Part shown: positions 8,345-16,983 of the stretch, one piece after another | How positions within the stretch are numbered: position 1 is the stretch's first letter | Layout: the number at the start of each line of letters is the position of its first letter | Source of the DNA: Acidocella sp. | GTDB taxonomy: Bacteria; Pseudomonadota; Alphaproteobacteria; Acetobacterales; Acetobacteraceae | Length of the DNA stretch: 64,000 nucleotides | Direction: 5' to 3' | NCBI GenBank assembly: GCA_031291755.1 | Contig: JARLIK010000026.1 | Span: 1-64,000 of the forward strand | Notes under the pieces: generated by a model | Seen by the model: only the letters and a program-made list of their open reading frames with translations | What the model was told of the DNA's origin: nothing | Database searches by the model: none | Made by a program: the position numbers and the translations under genes

Positions 8345-9328
8345 TTACAGTCCTGTTTCAATCACTTCCACGAGATGTTGGAAGTCAGCCGGAGGCGGGG
8401 TTTCGAACCGCAGGGTCTGGCGCGTGATGGGATGTAAAAAACCTAGGGTTTCTGCGTGTAATGCCTGGCGCGGGAAGTCCAGCGCGAAGCTGCGGGCAGG
8501 CTCACTTAGCCCTTTTGCAGCGGCCGGCCGGCGCTTCAGATAGACCGGATCCCCCACCAGCGGATGGCCGATATGCGCTAAATGCACCCGTATTTGATGG
8601 GTGCGTCCGGTGGCTAATTGGCATGAAATTAGCGCGGCGGCGGCTCCAAACGGCTTTAAAAGGGCATAATTTGTTAGTGCTGCCTTGCCGTTGCGCGTCA
8701 CCACGGCCATGCGTTTGCGTTCGCGCGGGTCGCGCCCGATATCGCCTTCGATGACGCCGGAGGCCGGATTGAGTAGGCCCCAGCAGACGGCTTTATAGAG
8801 ACGTTCAATGTCGCGGGCGGCGAAAGCGGCGGAGAGGGCGGTGTGAACAGGTTCGGTTTTGGCGACCACCATCACGCCCGAGGTATCTTTATCAAGCCGG
8901 TGGACAATGCCGGGGCGGCGTTCACCGCCAATACCGGTGAGGCTGTCACCGCAATGGGCGATGAGAGCGTTCACTAGGGTGCCGTCAGGGTTGCCGGGGG
9001 CGGGGTGGACCACCAGGCCGGCGGGTTTATCCAGCACCAGCAGGTATTTGTCCTCGTACAGGATGGGGAAGGGGATGCTCTCGCCGATGGGAATGGCCGG
9101 CGTGGCGGTCGGGACGTTCAGGGCGTAGGTGGCCCCGGCCTGGACCGATTCGGAGACATCGGTGGTCACAACCCCGTTGCGGGTGACGGCCCCTTCCAAA
9201 ATAAGCCCCTTGACGCGTGAGCGTGAGATGGTGCCGATGCTACGGCCGAGGAACATGTCGAGCCGCTGCCCGGAATCAGCCGGTTCGGCCCGCACGGTGA
9301 TGGGAACAGGCGATGAGTGGTCAGGCAC
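8345..9328 (-). CDS. rluD: 23S rRNA pseudouridine synthase, RluD type
   Basis: 327 residues. An N-terminal S4 RNA-binding domain (RLDMFLGRS...SRSRVKGLILEGAVTRNG) is followed by the RluA-family catalytic core with HRLDKDTSGVMVVAKT, which contains the catalytic Asp. GRTHQIRVHLAHIGHPLVGD is a second family signature. RluD-type enzymes modify helix 69 of 23S rRNA. The assigned start is a GTG with no obvious ribosome-binding site, so the exact N-terminus is uncertain. This start overlaps the 5' end of the divergent DUF6476-like gene by 16 bp. Confidence 0.9.
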   Translation of the reverse strand: MPDHSSPVPITVRAEPADSGQRLDMFLGRSIGTISRSRVKGLILEGAVTRNGVVTTDVSESVQAGATYALNVPTATPAIPIGESIPFPILYEDKYLLVLDKPAGLVVHPAPGNPDGTLVNALIAHCGDSLTGIGGERRPGIVHRLDKDTSGVMVVAKTEPVHTALSAAFAARDIERLYKAVCWGLLNPASGVIEGDIGRDPRERKRMAVVTRNGKAALTNYALLKPFGAAAALISCQLATGRTHQIRVHLAHIGHPLVGDPVYLKRRPAAAKGLSEPARSFALDFPRQALHAETLGFLHPITRQTLRFETPPPADFQHLVEVIETGL

Positions 9329-9663
9329 GGAAACACGATGATATGCGCGGCTTGAAGGCGCTGGTGGGCATTCTTGGGGTGTTGATCGTGCTGGGCACGG
9401 CGCTGGTGATCGGCGTGGTCATTAAACGCATTTATGCCAAACCGGCGGTAACGTCGATGACGGCGCCGGTAAGTGCGGTGATTCCGGGCGAATCACCGCC
9501 GGTTTTGCCGGTGGGCACGCTGGCGGCTGGCGAGCATGTGGCCGGGATCGCTGGGGCAGGGGGCATGCTGGCGATATGGGTGAGTGGTGCGGCTGGCGAT
9601 AGGGTGCTGTTGCTGAACCCGCAGACGGGGGCGCTGAATACAGTGCTGGCGCCGGTAAAGTGA
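9313..9663 (+). CDS. Small membrane-anchored protein, DUF6476-like
   Basis: 116 residues with one N-terminal transmembrane helix (GLKALVGILGVLIVLGTALVI in pieces, about residues 13-36) and a periplasmic domain without known motifs. Length, topology and position divergent from rluD fit the DUF6476 family of alphaproteobacteria; the function is unknown. ATG 9313 has GGGAA six nt upstream. ATG 9343 would also leave the helix intact and would avoid the overlap with rluD. Its stop overlaps the start of the next small gene. Confidence 0.65.
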   Translation: MSGQARKHDDMRGLKALVGILGVLIVLGTALVIGVVIKRIYAKPAVTSMTAPVSAVIPGESPPVLPVGTLAAGEHVAGIAGAGGMLAIWVSGAAGDRVLLLNPQTGALNTVLAPVK

Positions 9664-9830
9664 AGAAGGCCGCGCTGCCTGAAAAGATTTGCGAGGCCTG
9701 CGGACGGCTCTTTGCCTGGCGCCGTAAATGGGCAAAAAATTGGGTTGAGGTGAAATATTGCTCGGATGCCTGCCGCACCGGCAAACGTAATGCCGCCCGG
9801 AAACTAATCAGCCAAGGTGGCTTGAATTAA
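9660..9830 (+). CDS. DUF2256 zinc-ribbon-like protein, 56 residues
   Basis: A GTG at 9660 overlaps the preceding stop (GTGA), so the two genes are coupled. The 56-residue product contains CEACGRLFAWRRKW, WVEVKYCS and ACR, with cysteines at 11, 14, 34 and 38 in a CxxC...CxxxC pattern. This is the DUF2256 signature, a short family of likely zinc-binding proteins of unknown role often found near photolyase or redox genes. The dense conserved motif makes a chance ORF very unlikely. Confidence 0.82.
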   Translation: MKKAALPEKICEACGRLFAWRRKWAKNWVEVKYCSDACRTGKRNAARKLISQGGLN

Positions 9831-9861
9831 ATTTCAGTCTGCCCTAGACGGCGTGAGCCTC

Positions 9862-9937
9862 GTCCCGTTCGTCTAGAGGCCCAGGACACTGCCCTTTCAC
9901 GGCGGCGACAGGGGTTCGAATCCCCTACGGGACGCCA
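9862..9937 (+). tRNA. tRNA-Glu (anticodon UUC)
   Basis: 76 nt including an encoded CCA. The acceptor arms GTCCCGT and ACGGGAC pair fully. The T-arm is GGGGTTCGAATCCCC. The anticodon loop CTTTCAC places TTC at 9896-9898. Discriminator G is followed by CCA at 9935-9937. Confidence 0.97.
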
Positions 9938-10378
9938 TCACTTACAACCCATTGATATCGCTAGATATTTTCGGTGTCGTCCGCGATTGTGACACACGGG
10001 ACGTCGTAAGTGAGCTTGTGTTCATACGCCGAAATCCGACGCGAAAGATACTATTTCAGGTCAGGCTGCCCGCTTGGGCGCAGCGGCAGGAAACTTTCGC
10101 GCGTTGCTTGGTTCAACCAGGTGCAGAAGCGTCTATTGTGCTTCGCGTTATAGCCGATGGTGGGTAATGTTATAGCCAAGGCGGCAAAGTGCAGAGCAGA
10201 ATCCTTGAGGGTTTAGGCTCCCACTCATTTATAATATTGCTGCCGTAGTAACAATCAGGCCTGCAATTTAGCGTCACAGGGATTTTGATCACGGCCAATA
10301 GGATGACAAACATAACCAGGAATGGAAATATTAGGCCCATGCACTGTCCGCAAGCGAGTCTGACGGATTAGATCTTTT
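9938..10378. other. Gene-poor stretch between tRNA-Glu and the ferredoxin reductase
   Basis: About 440 bases with lower G+C than the flanks. A 71-codon frame at 9952-10167 has no recognisable motif and no ribosome-binding site. I see no repeat of the tRNA 3' end that would mark an integration site. I can assign nothing here. Confidence 0.4.
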
Positions 10379-11620
10379 TCATTTTGAAGCCAAAATAGAT
10401 TTCAGCGGTAACGTTTCATCGTCCAGGCGCTCCACCAGAACCGTTGCCCGGGTTGCGATGAGATGCTTTGCAATCATAAAATCTCCAGCACGATTAATCG
10501 CATCCGCCGCAATGACGACGTCATTTTTCAGATAAAATTTGATGAACGACATACTATCATAAGTACCGCGCAATACGGATGTCTCGTAACCTTCCGGCAG
10601 TCCAGCCATTTGCAGTTTCAACCCATATTGGTCCGACCAGAACCAGGGAGGAGCGGCGGCGGAAGTCGGCTTACCGCAAATTGAGGCTGCCGCGAATCTC
10701 GCTTGTTCCAGTGCGTTCGGCACCGACTCCAGCCGTACTGGCCGGTGTAAAAATCCGTGCCGGGCGTGGGCCGCGCAGTCACCGATGGCGTAAATATCAG
10801 GGTCGGATGTCTGCGCCTCTGCGTTAACGACAATGCCATTATCAACCAGCAAACCGGCCTCACTGGCCAGTTCAACATTCGGCACAAGCCCGATACCGAT
10901 CAGCACCAGATCAGCCGGAATGGGTGCTCCATCGCCAACCAGCACCTTGCCCACGGCCTCGCCACTGCCATCGGCTTGAAAGCCCGTCACGGTCACCGAG
11001 GTGCGAATTTGCACACCGTGGGCACAGTGGATACCGGTATAAAAATCCGACATGTCGGGCGACGTTACCCGTGCCAGCAGACGCGGCGCAGTTTCCAGGA
11101 CCGTTACTCGAAGTCCAAGTTTGATCGCCACTGCCGCGACTTCAAGGCCAATATAACCGCCGCCGGTGATAACCAAATTCTGCCCCGGATGCATGGCAGC
11201 GCGCAGCATTTGCGCATCGGCGATGCTGCGCAGATAATATATGTTGCGTAATTCAGCTCCTGGCACCTGCAGTTTTCGGGGCCGTCCGCCAGTGGCCAAA
11301 ATCAATTTGTCGTAACTCTCAGCTTTGCTTGATCCGATCTGAATAGTACGCGCCGTCCGGTCGATACCCGTTACCCGCTGCCCGGCATGAAAATTTATAC
11401 CAGCATTCGCGTAGGTATGCGGCGCGCGCGTCAGTAACGCGGCTTCATCCGCCTCTCCAGCCAGAAACGCTTTTGAAAGCGGCGGCCGCGTGTAGGGAGC
11501 ATGAGGCTCGTCGCCATACAAGCTGATCGCACCGCCAAATCCGGCCTCCCGTAACCGAGATGCCGCTTCGCCACCTGCTTGCCCGCCACCGACGATGACG
11601 ACGTGACCATCAGCCATCAT
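10379..11620 (-). CDS. FAD/NAD-dependent ferredoxin reductase (rhodocoxin/putidaredoxin reductase type)
   Basis: 413 residues. An N-terminal FAD dinucleotide motif (VIVGGGQAGGEAASRLREAG) is followed by PPLSKAFL and ATGGRPR. A second nucleotide motif GGGYIGLEVAAVAIKLG (about residues 151-167) binds NAD(P)H, and YAIGDCA contacts FAD. This is the class that reduces [2Fe-2S] ferredoxins serving oxygenases. It is the last gene of the cyanase operon, 4 bp after the solute-binding protein gene. With the ferredoxin five genes upstream it makes a complete NAD(P)H to [2Fe-2S] chain. Which oxidase or oxygenase is fed is not certain; the flavoprotein at 15290-16405 is the in-operon candidate. Confidence 0.9.
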   Translation of the reverse strand: MMADGHVVIVGGGQAGGEAASRLREAGFGGAISLYGDEPHAPYTRPPLSKAFLAGEADEAALLTRAPHTYANAGINFHAGQRVTGIDRTARTIQIGSSKAESYDKLILATGGRPRKLQVPGAELRNIYYLRSIADAQMLRAAMHPGQNLVITGGGYIGLEVAAVAIKLGLRVTVLETAPRLLARVTSPDMSDFYTGIHCAHGVQIRTSVTVTGFQADGSGEAVGKVLVGDGAPIPADLVLIGIGLVPNVELASEAGLLVDNGIVVNAEAQTSDPDIYAIGDCAAHARHGFLHRPVRLESVPNALEQARFAAASICGKPTSAAAPPWFWSDQYGLKLQMAGLPEGYETSVLRGTYDSMSFIKFYLKNDVVIAADAINRAGDFMIAKHLIATRATVLVERLDDETLPLKSILASK

Positions 11621-11624
11621 GGTA

Positions 11625-12848
11625 TCAGATGGCGATGGTTTCGGTGCGGGTGGTTTTCAAGGCACCTGATACGTCAGGGTATTTAGCCAAAGCAGCTCGC
11701 ACGAATGTATCATTGACCAGATCGCTCTGCACGAAGTCGGGGTTAAGCTTTGCCAAAAACCCAGCGTCACCGGCAACTTTCGTCGTCTTCAACCATTCCA
11801 CGATTAACTTCATCGCCGAGGGATACGGGTAAGGCTGGAAGTCAATCCGGTGATCATGCCAATCTACATGGCGAATGGCACCATCCTGTAAGTAAGGCTG
11901 ATATCCTGCATATTGCGTCATCGCCTTCTGCACAACTTTTGCCGGCATCGGCAAAAATCCTTGCCCATCGCGTGATATCAGTTGCGCCACCTCATCCTTG
12001 TTGGCCTCTGCATATTGCCCGCCACGTACTAACGCATTGACAACTTTCTGTGTCCAAACAGGGTTTTTATCAGCCATCGCCTCTGGCACACAGGCCACGC
12101 AGCACGGATGATTCTCCCACATATCGCCGGTAAAACGCAGCACTCGCGCCCCGATGGTGGCCTCACCCATGGCATTGAATGGCTCGGCAACCACATAGGC
12201 GTCGATCTTCTGCGCTGCCAGCGCCGGCAGCATATCCGGCGGACCGAGAATTTCCAGTGCACACTGGCGCGGGCCTGGGGTCGAGCCATCGATAATCGGC
12301 TCGATGCCAGCCTTGGTCAGAGCTTTTTGCAACAGGATATTATGAATGGAATACCAGAACGGCACGGCCACGCGCTTGCCACCGAAATCACCGAAACTAT
12401 GGATGTTGGAATGCGGACCAACAGTAATGGCCGAACCATTCACATGCGCCCAGGCCACAAGCTTGACCGGTACGTGATTATTATAGCGCATCCATACCGG
12501 TAACGGGATCAGCAAATGCACCAAATTGAACTTGCCCGCCGAGAAGGCTTCCACCATCGGCGCCCAGGCCCGCATCAAGGTGGGCTTTTCCGCCTTCAGC
12601 CCTTCATCGGTAAAAAAACCTTTGGCATAGGCCGTTAGTAACGCAGTGGCATCGGTGATCGGCAAATAGCCGATCCGCACGGTTTCATCATCAGGCGTAT
12701 CGGCGCGGGCGGCTGCAGGTTGTGCCGCAAGCCAAGCTGCCAACCCGCCGCCAGCCAAATAATCCAGCGTCCGGCGGCGTGGAATGGAATGGGAAAGTGC
12801 CGGCTCGCGTGACCAGCCTTCGGCGAAATTCATACAATTCATACACAT
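11625..12848 (-). CDS. ABC transporter solute-binding protein, NrtA/SsuA/CynA-like, Tat-type signal
   Basis: 407 residues. A twin-arginine-like RRRTLDYLAGG (about residues 24-34) precedes a hydrophobic segment ending PAAARA, so the protein is probably exported folded. The mature part starts TVRIGYLPITDATALL, typical of the nitrate/sulfonate/bicarbonate (NMT1-like) binding proteins. AGGAG lies about 8 nt before ATG 12848. The N-terminus before the signal has an unusual MCMNCMNF. The linked permease, ATPase and cyanase suggest that it binds cyanate or a small anion or precursor yielding cyanate; this is inference from context. Confidence 0.85.
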   Translation of the reverse strand: MCMNCMNFAEGWSREPALSHSIPRRRTLDYLAGGGLAAWLAAQPAAARADTPDDETVRIGYLPITDATALLTAYAKGFFTDEGLKAEKPTLMRAWAPMVEAFSAGKFNLVHLLIPLPVWMRYNNHVPVKLVAWAHVNGSAITVGPHSNIHSFGDFGGKRVAVPFWYSIHNILLQKALTKAGIEPIIDGSTPGPRQCALEILGPPDMLPALAAQKIDAYVVAEPFNAMGEATIGARVLRFTGDMWENHPCCVACVPEAMADKNPVWTQKVVNALVRGGQYAEANKDEVAQLISRDGQGFLPMPAKVVQKAMTQYAGYQPYLQDGAIRHVDWHDHRIDFQPYPYPSAMKLIVEWLKTTKVAGDAGFLAKLNPDFVQSDLVNDTFVRAALAKYPDVSGALKTTRTETIAI

Positions 12849-12851
12849 GTT

Positions 12852-13670
12852 TTACTCTCCTATTTTCCAGCCGAACCGGCGAATGACCAGGTCACACAGC
12901 GCATCAAGCGTGAAGCCAATCAAACCGATTGTCAGAACAATCGCGGCCAGCCGGGCATAATCCAGCGAGTCTCGCGCATCGTTGATTTCATAGCCAAGCC
13001 CGGATGAGACCCCGAGATATTCCGCCGGCACCAACACAATCCAGGCAACGCCAAGGGCCAATCGAATCCCGGTCAGCACGTCCTGAGCGATGGCAGGCAC
13101 GATGACGGCGGTGATTCTCTGCACCGGGCTGGCACGTAGGTTGCGGGCTACCTTTAACCAGGAGGGGTCGATTTTCGCCACGCCATTGGCAGTGGCAAAA
13201 ATCACCGGCCACACCGCTGCCATGATAATCAGAAAAATAATCGCACCATTCCAGCCCGGAAACACCAGCACCGCAATCGGCATCCATGAAAGCGGGCTGA
13301 TCATGCGCAGGAATTGAAATGGGATCAGCGTTGCCTGCTTGAGCACCGGAATGCGTCCGATCGCAATGCCCGTGGGAACACCGATCACGATGGCCATCAG
13401 CAGCCCCGACATCACGCGTCCTAAACTCACTGCCGACGCTGCAAACAAATCGCCGGACGCACCAAGTTGAAAAAACTTCGCCAAAGCCGGTCCGGGCGCA
13501 AAGCCGGCAAAGGCCGCCGTTGCGGGATCGGTACGCAGCAGCACACCACCCACCCACCATAGCAACATCAGCGCTGCCAACCCCGCTGCAATTGGCAGGC
13601 TATTATTGAAACGCCAGGCGGCGGCACGCTGTTGCGGCGCCGCCATGCCGCTATTCGCCGCGCCGCTCAA
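12852..13670 (-). CDS. ABC transporter permease, NrtB/SsuC type
   Basis: About 272 residues with some six hydrophobic helices and the binding-protein-dependent permease core (LKVARNLRASPVQRITAVIVPA in the cytoplasmic EAA-loop region). It pairs with the adjacent binding protein and ATPase. The longest reading starts at a TTG overlapping the stop of the ATPase gene (TTGA). An ATG eight codons later (13646) is an alternative. The last residues RRFGWKIGE are typical of this permease family. Confidence 0.87.
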   Translation of the reverse strand: MSGAANSGMAAPQQRAAAWRFNNSLPIAAGLAALMLLWWVGGVLLRTDPATAAFAGFAPGPALAKFFQLGASGDLFAASAVSLGRVMSGLLMAIVIGVPTGIAIGRIPVLKQATLIPFQFLRMISPLSWMPIAVLVFPGWNGAIIFLIIMAAVWPVIFATANGVAKIDPSWLKVARNLRASPVQRITAVIVPAIAQDVLTGIRLALGVAWIVLVPAEYLGVSSGLGYEINDARDSLDYARLAAIVLTIGLIGFTLDALCDLVIRRFGWKIGE

Positions 13671-14479
13671 TGCGCGAACGCCATGGCCGGCTGACCGGCA
13701 GGTTCAGCTTGCAACGGCACTGTCCCGGCGGTGCCTGTTGACTGCTCATAAATCCCGGTTAACCGGGCGATTTCATCACGGGCAGCCTCATCATCGCTGC
13801 CACGTGCGGCGTCACTGATATCGGTCTCGGCGACAATGCGGCCAGGGCTACCAGCGAGAAATATAGCGCGATCCGCCATGCGGGCAATTTCAGTAATATC
13901 GTGGCTCACCAGCACCACGGTAATGCCCAACCGCGCGCCGATTTCGCGAATGTCTTTTTGCAATCCAAGCCTCGTAAACATGTCAAGTGCTGCAAAAGGT
14001 TCGTCGAGCAGAAGTACGTCTGGCTCCATCACCAGAGCGCGCGCCAATGCTACCCGCTGCGCCTGGCCACCGGAGATGGCCGTGGCCTTACTGCCGGCAT
14101 TGTCCTGCAACCCGACCAGCGCCAACGCCGCTGCCACCCGCCGCGTAATTTCCTCCCGTGGCAGCTTGGCAAACTGCAACCCCAGCGCCACGTTCCGCGC
14201 CACCGTCAACCACGGATACAATGATGGCGACTGAAACATCATCACCGCCCGCGATGATGGGCCTTCCACCTTGATGCCATCAATGACCACCTGACCAGCG
14301 ACCGGCTTTGCCAACCCCGCCACCAAATGCAGCAGCGAGGATTTACCGGAACCTGACCGTCCCACCAGCGCCGTCACTGCCCCAGGCGCGATGGTGAAGG
14401 ACACATCGTCCAACACCCGCGCACCGCGCGCATGATAGGCAAAGCCTACCCGGTCGATGAGAATGGTGGCGGCGGTCAT
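13667..14479 (-). CDS. ABC transporter ATPase, NrtD/SsuB/CynD type
   Basis: 270 residues. Walker A is GRSGSGKSS (about residues 40-48), the Q-loop MMFQSPSLYPWLTV, the signature ISGGQAQRVALARAL, Walker B VLLLDEPFAALD, and the H-loop SHD. All catalytic residues are present. The Q-loop wording and length match the nitrate/sulfonate/taurine class. The gene starts 2 bp after cynS and overlaps the permease, so the importer is co-translated with cyanase. Confidence 0.9.
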   Translation of the reverse strand: MTAATILIDRVGFAYHARGARVLDDVSFTIAPGAVTALVGRSGSGKSSLLHLVAGLAKPVAGQVVIDGIKVEGPSSRAVMMFQSPSLYPWLTVARNVALGLQFAKLPREEITRRVAAALALVGLQDNAGSKATAISGGQAQRVALARALVMEPDVLLLDEPFAALDMFTRLGLQKDIREIGARLGITVVLVSHDITEIARMADRAIFLAGSPGRIVAETDISDAARGSDDEAARDEIARLTGIYEQSTGTAGTVPLQAEPAGQPAMAFAH

Positions 14480-14481
14480 GG

Positions 14482-14931
14482 TTAGTAGCGCCGGTAGGGG
14501 AGGAACTTGCCGGTCATGGTGATTTTCACGCGGTCTCCCTTGGGGTCGGGCAGACGCTCCATCGCCATGTCGAAATCAATGGCACTCATGATTCCGTCAC
14601 CGAACTCCTCATGAATCATTTCCTTCCAGGTGGTGCCGTACACTGCGATCAGCTCATAAAACCGGTAGATCAACGGGTCTGTTGGCACCGCAGTGGGCAG
14701 CGATCCGCGATAGGGAATGTCAACCAGCAGCGTGGTTTCATCGGCACTCAGCCCGAGCAAAGCTGCGGTCTTTTCCGCCGCCTCTACCGGCATCGACATC
14801 TGGCCGAGGCAAGCCGCACAGGTCCACACTGGTGAATAGCCGATCGCGCTGGCAATCTGCGCCCAACTCAAACCCTTGCCGCGCTTGAGTTTAAGAATTT
14901 TCTTGCCCAGGGCATCCTTGTCTTGATTCAT
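14482..14931 (-). CDS. cynS: Cyanate hydratase (cyanase)
   Basis: 149 residues from ATG 14931, with AAGGA about 9 nt upstream; longer readings to 15036 run over the ferredoxin gene. The N-terminal half is a helix-turn-helix-like dimer domain. The C-terminal catalytic half contains YRFYE, YGTTWKEMIHEEFGDGIMSA in two adjoining pieces, and DPKGDRVKITMTGKFLPY. The active-site triad Arg90, Glu93 and Ser116 (E. coli R96, E99, S122) is intact. Cyanase converts cyanate plus bicarbonate to ammonia and two CO2. Unusual is WTCAAC near residues 36-41, in the region of the N-terminal domain where E. coli has no such cysteine pair. Confidence 0.94.
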   Translation of the reverse strand: MNQDKDALGKKILKLKRGKGLSWAQIASAIGYSPVWTCAACLGQMSMPVEAAEKTAALLGLSADETTLLVDIPYRGSLPTAVPTDPLIYRFYELIAVYGTTWKEMIHEEFGDGIMSAIDFDMAMERLPDPKGDRVKITMTGKFLPYRRY

Positions 14932-14972
14932 TGAACCCGTTCCTTGTTCTATGTCAGTTGAAAAATTTATGA

Positions 14973-15287
14973 TCAGCTGCCTGCCGGCAGGCTGGCAGTT
15001 AGCCCATCCAGCGCCGCGGTCATCACGATCTGGCACCCCAGGCGCGATGTTGGGGTGAGGTCAAACAGCGAATCCAAGAGCTCTGCCTCATCGCTGACCG
15101 GCGGTGTCAGCCGGTCTGCCCAGGCTGGATCGACAATGATGTGACAGGTCGCGCACGCCATCGAACCATTGCATTCGCCCAGCACCGGCAACCCGGCTGA
15201 GCGCGTTGCTTGCATCACGCTCTCGCCATCCTTGACACTAAGCTGATGGCGCGTACCGGTACGGTCAATGACGATTAACTCCGGCAT
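14973..15287 (-). CDS. [2Fe-2S] ferredoxin, adrenodoxin/putidaredoxin type
   Basis: 104 residues from ATG 15287, which lies 2 bp after the stop of the flavoprotein gene. The cluster motif GECNGSMACATCH gives C-x5-C-x2-C, and the fourth cysteine lies in RLGCQI near the C-terminus. This spacing marks vertebrate-type/putidaredoxin ferredoxins that donate single electrons to oxygenases or Fe-S assembly. The reductase of the matching class is the last gene of the same operon. The operon location argues for a catabolic or detoxifying role rather than Fe-S assembly. Confidence 0.92.
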   Translation of the reverse strand: MPELIVIDRTGTRHQLSVKDGESVMQATRSAGLPVLGECNGSMACATCHIIVDPAWADRLTPPVSDEAELLDSLFDLTPTSRLGCQIVMTAALDGLTASLPAGS

Positions 15288-15289
15288 GC

Positions 15290-16405
15290 TCAGGCCTCCG
15301 CCAAGGCAGCAATCTCGGATTTCAAATGCCGGATTGATGGCGTAATAATCGCCACGAACCAGGCTTCTCGCAATCGGCGATGCACGGGTGAACCTTCCAG
15401 ATAACCGCAAGCCCCCCAATGCAGCATAGCTGATTGCATCGCCGTCAGGCAGAATTGCGAAACATCAAGCCGGGCCTGCATCACATCGCGCAGATAACGG
15501 CGTGAACGTTCCAGGGGCGTTGCTGCCAACTGGCCAATCCGGGCATGCAGTCCGGCAGCGTAATCCTCCGCCGCATGGGCCCGCAAATCCAAATGGTGAT
15601 TGCAATGACCTTGCGTAACATCAGCTTCACGCATCAGGCTTATCGCCGCGTCAATGATGCCTAACCCCATACCGGTTTGCAGCAGAATAAAGCCGGGCTG
15701 TATGCGCGCCATCATGTCGCCCAGCGGGTCAGCCAGCAGTTGGTCGTCACTGATGAAGGCGCGGGCAAACAGCACGGAGAAAGTACCGGTGCCTTCAAGC
15801 GCGATGAAATTGGCATTTTGTTTGATTGAGACACCTGGCTGGCCGATTTTGATCATCGCCATTACATGATGTTTGGCGTCATCCGCATCCTCGAAGATCG
15901 TACCGAACCAGTGGCCTTCTCCAAGGTTGGAGACCCAGGGCAGAATGCCCGACACCATATAACCGCCCGCCACCCGTTTGCCGCGGAGCCGGAAAGCCTC
16001 TGTTCCCATCATGGCTTTTGCCGGATTGGACAGGCCGGTTCCGGCCATCACGGCACCGCTGGCAACCGCCGGCTGCAATTTTTCGCGCAAAGCAAGGTTA
16101 TCCGATTGTTCAAGATACCAACCGGCGCTGTCCTGGCACCAGACGCAAAATCCGGTGGACATGCATTCAGCGGACACCGAAGCCATCGCATCGACGGCCC
16201 CGGCAAGCGAAGGCCGGGGCAGCAGGCTATGCGCCGCTAGATGCAAACCAAACGCCCCCGCCGCCCCCAGGCGCTGCATCGAGGCCGCCGGGTAAACCCC
16301 ATCCTTATCAACAACCGCCGCCAGCGAGGCTATCGCTGCAGTTTCGTCGGCGATCGCGCCCAAGCCATGGCGCGACGCGACAGCCAGTCCATGATCGCCG
16401 TCCAT
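15290..16405 (-). CDS. Acyl-CoA-dehydrogenase-like flavoprotein (possible flavin monooxygenase)
   Basis: 371 residues from ATG 16405, immediately after the OsmC-like stop. An acyl-CoA dehydrogenase fold is indicated by an all-alpha N-terminus, the mid-domain segment MAGTGLSNPAKAM...GYMVSGILPWVSN, and a C-terminal helical bundle. The usual acyl-CoA dehydrogenase catalytic Glu region is not recognisable. The sequence looks more like the DszC/SfnC/isobutylamine-hydroxylase branch (group D monooxygenases) than a beta-oxidation enzyme. That branch uses reduced flavin and O2. The direct substrate is unknown; its position between OsmC, ferredoxin and cyanase suggests a small N- or S-compound. Confidence 0.8.
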   Translation of the reverse strand: MDGDHGLAVASRHGLGAIADETAAIASLAAVVDKDGVYPAASMQRLGAAGAFGLHLAAHSLLPRPSLAGAVDAMASVSAECMSTGFCVWCQDSAGWYLEQSDNLALREKLQPAVASGAVMAGTGLSNPAKAMMGTEAFRLRGKRVAGGYMVSGILPWVSNLGEGHWFGTIFEDADDAKHHVMAMIKIGQPGVSIKQNANFIALEGTGTFSVLFARAFISDDQLLADPLGDMMARIQPGFILLQTGMGLGIIDAAISLMREADVTQGHCNHHLDLRAHAAEDYAAGLHARIGQLAATPLERSRRYLRDVMQARLDVSQFCLTAMQSAMLHWGACGYLEGSPVHRRLREAWFVAIITPSIRHLKSEIAALAEA

Positions 16406-16407
16406 GC

Positions 16408-16944
16408 TCAACCTGCCTTCACTTCGAGGGCAACCGGATTCGCAAATGTATTGGCCACCGGCGACCATTTGGTGGCGTTCTCAATCAGGCTATCAATTTC
16501 CGCCTGACTCGCGTCGGCATCCAGCAGCACCTTCACGCGCACGGCCTCAAACCCAACTGGTTTGGGCGAGGTATCACCCGTGCCCCAGACGGCGGTGATA
16601 TTGATATCGGCTTCCAGCTCCAGCTCCAGCGAGCGGATGGTGATGTTGCGCACCACGGCGTTGGCATGAATGCCTACTGCCAGGCAGGAACCCAGCGCCG
16701 CCAGAGCCGCCTCTGAAGGGTTTGGCGCTGTGTCATCGCCTAGCAAGGCTGGCGGTTCATCAATAACATGTGGCGCCAGATTGCGGACCATGTTCAGATG
16801 GCGGAATCGGCCCTCTGCGATGGTCTTGCATTTCAGGGTTTTGATGGCCGCCGGGTTGGCCTTGCCCTTGGCAATAAGCTCATCCAGGCCGGTGCGGTCA
16901 ATTGGCTGAAGGCAGGAAATGGAGGGAGGGGCTAAATCGCTCAT
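16408..16944 (-). CDS. OsmC/Ohr-family protein
   Basis: 178 residues from ATG 16944. The OsmC core is visible: SEAALAALGSCLAVGIHANA contains the peroxidatic-type cysteine, then a beta segment, then ATKWSPVANTFANPV. In classical OsmC/Ohr the second motif often carries a resolving cysteine (CPV); here it is SPV, so a two-cysteine peroxidase cycle is unlikely from these residues alone. The family reduces organic hydroperoxides or handles reactive sulfur species. It is the first gene of the eight-gene operon, directly behind the palindromic operator. Confidence 0.85.
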   Translation of the reverse strand: MSDLAPPSISCLQPIDRTGLDELIAKGKANPAAIKTLKCKTIAEGRFRHLNMVRNLAPHVIDEPPALLGDDTAPNPSEAALAALGSCLAVGIHANAVVRNITIRSLELELEADINITAVWGTGDTSPKPVGFEAVRVKVLLDADASQAEIDSLIENATKWSPVANTFANPVALEVKAG

Positions 16945-16983
16945 ATTGCATCTTTCAGAAAAAAGTCGTTGCATCCGTCTTCA

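Noticed and set aside
9952-10167. 71-codon plus frame after tRNA-Glu
   Set aside because: No recognisable domain, no ribosome-binding site, and lower G+C than genes nearby.
9862-10378. tRNA-Glu as an integration site for a genomic island
   Set aside because: No direct repeat of the tRNA 3' end and no integrase gene is visible in the window.
16018-16716. 232-codon plus-strand frame opposite the flavoprotein and OsmC-like genes
   Set aside because: Spans the junction of two real genes on the other strand and is low-complexity Arg/Pro text.
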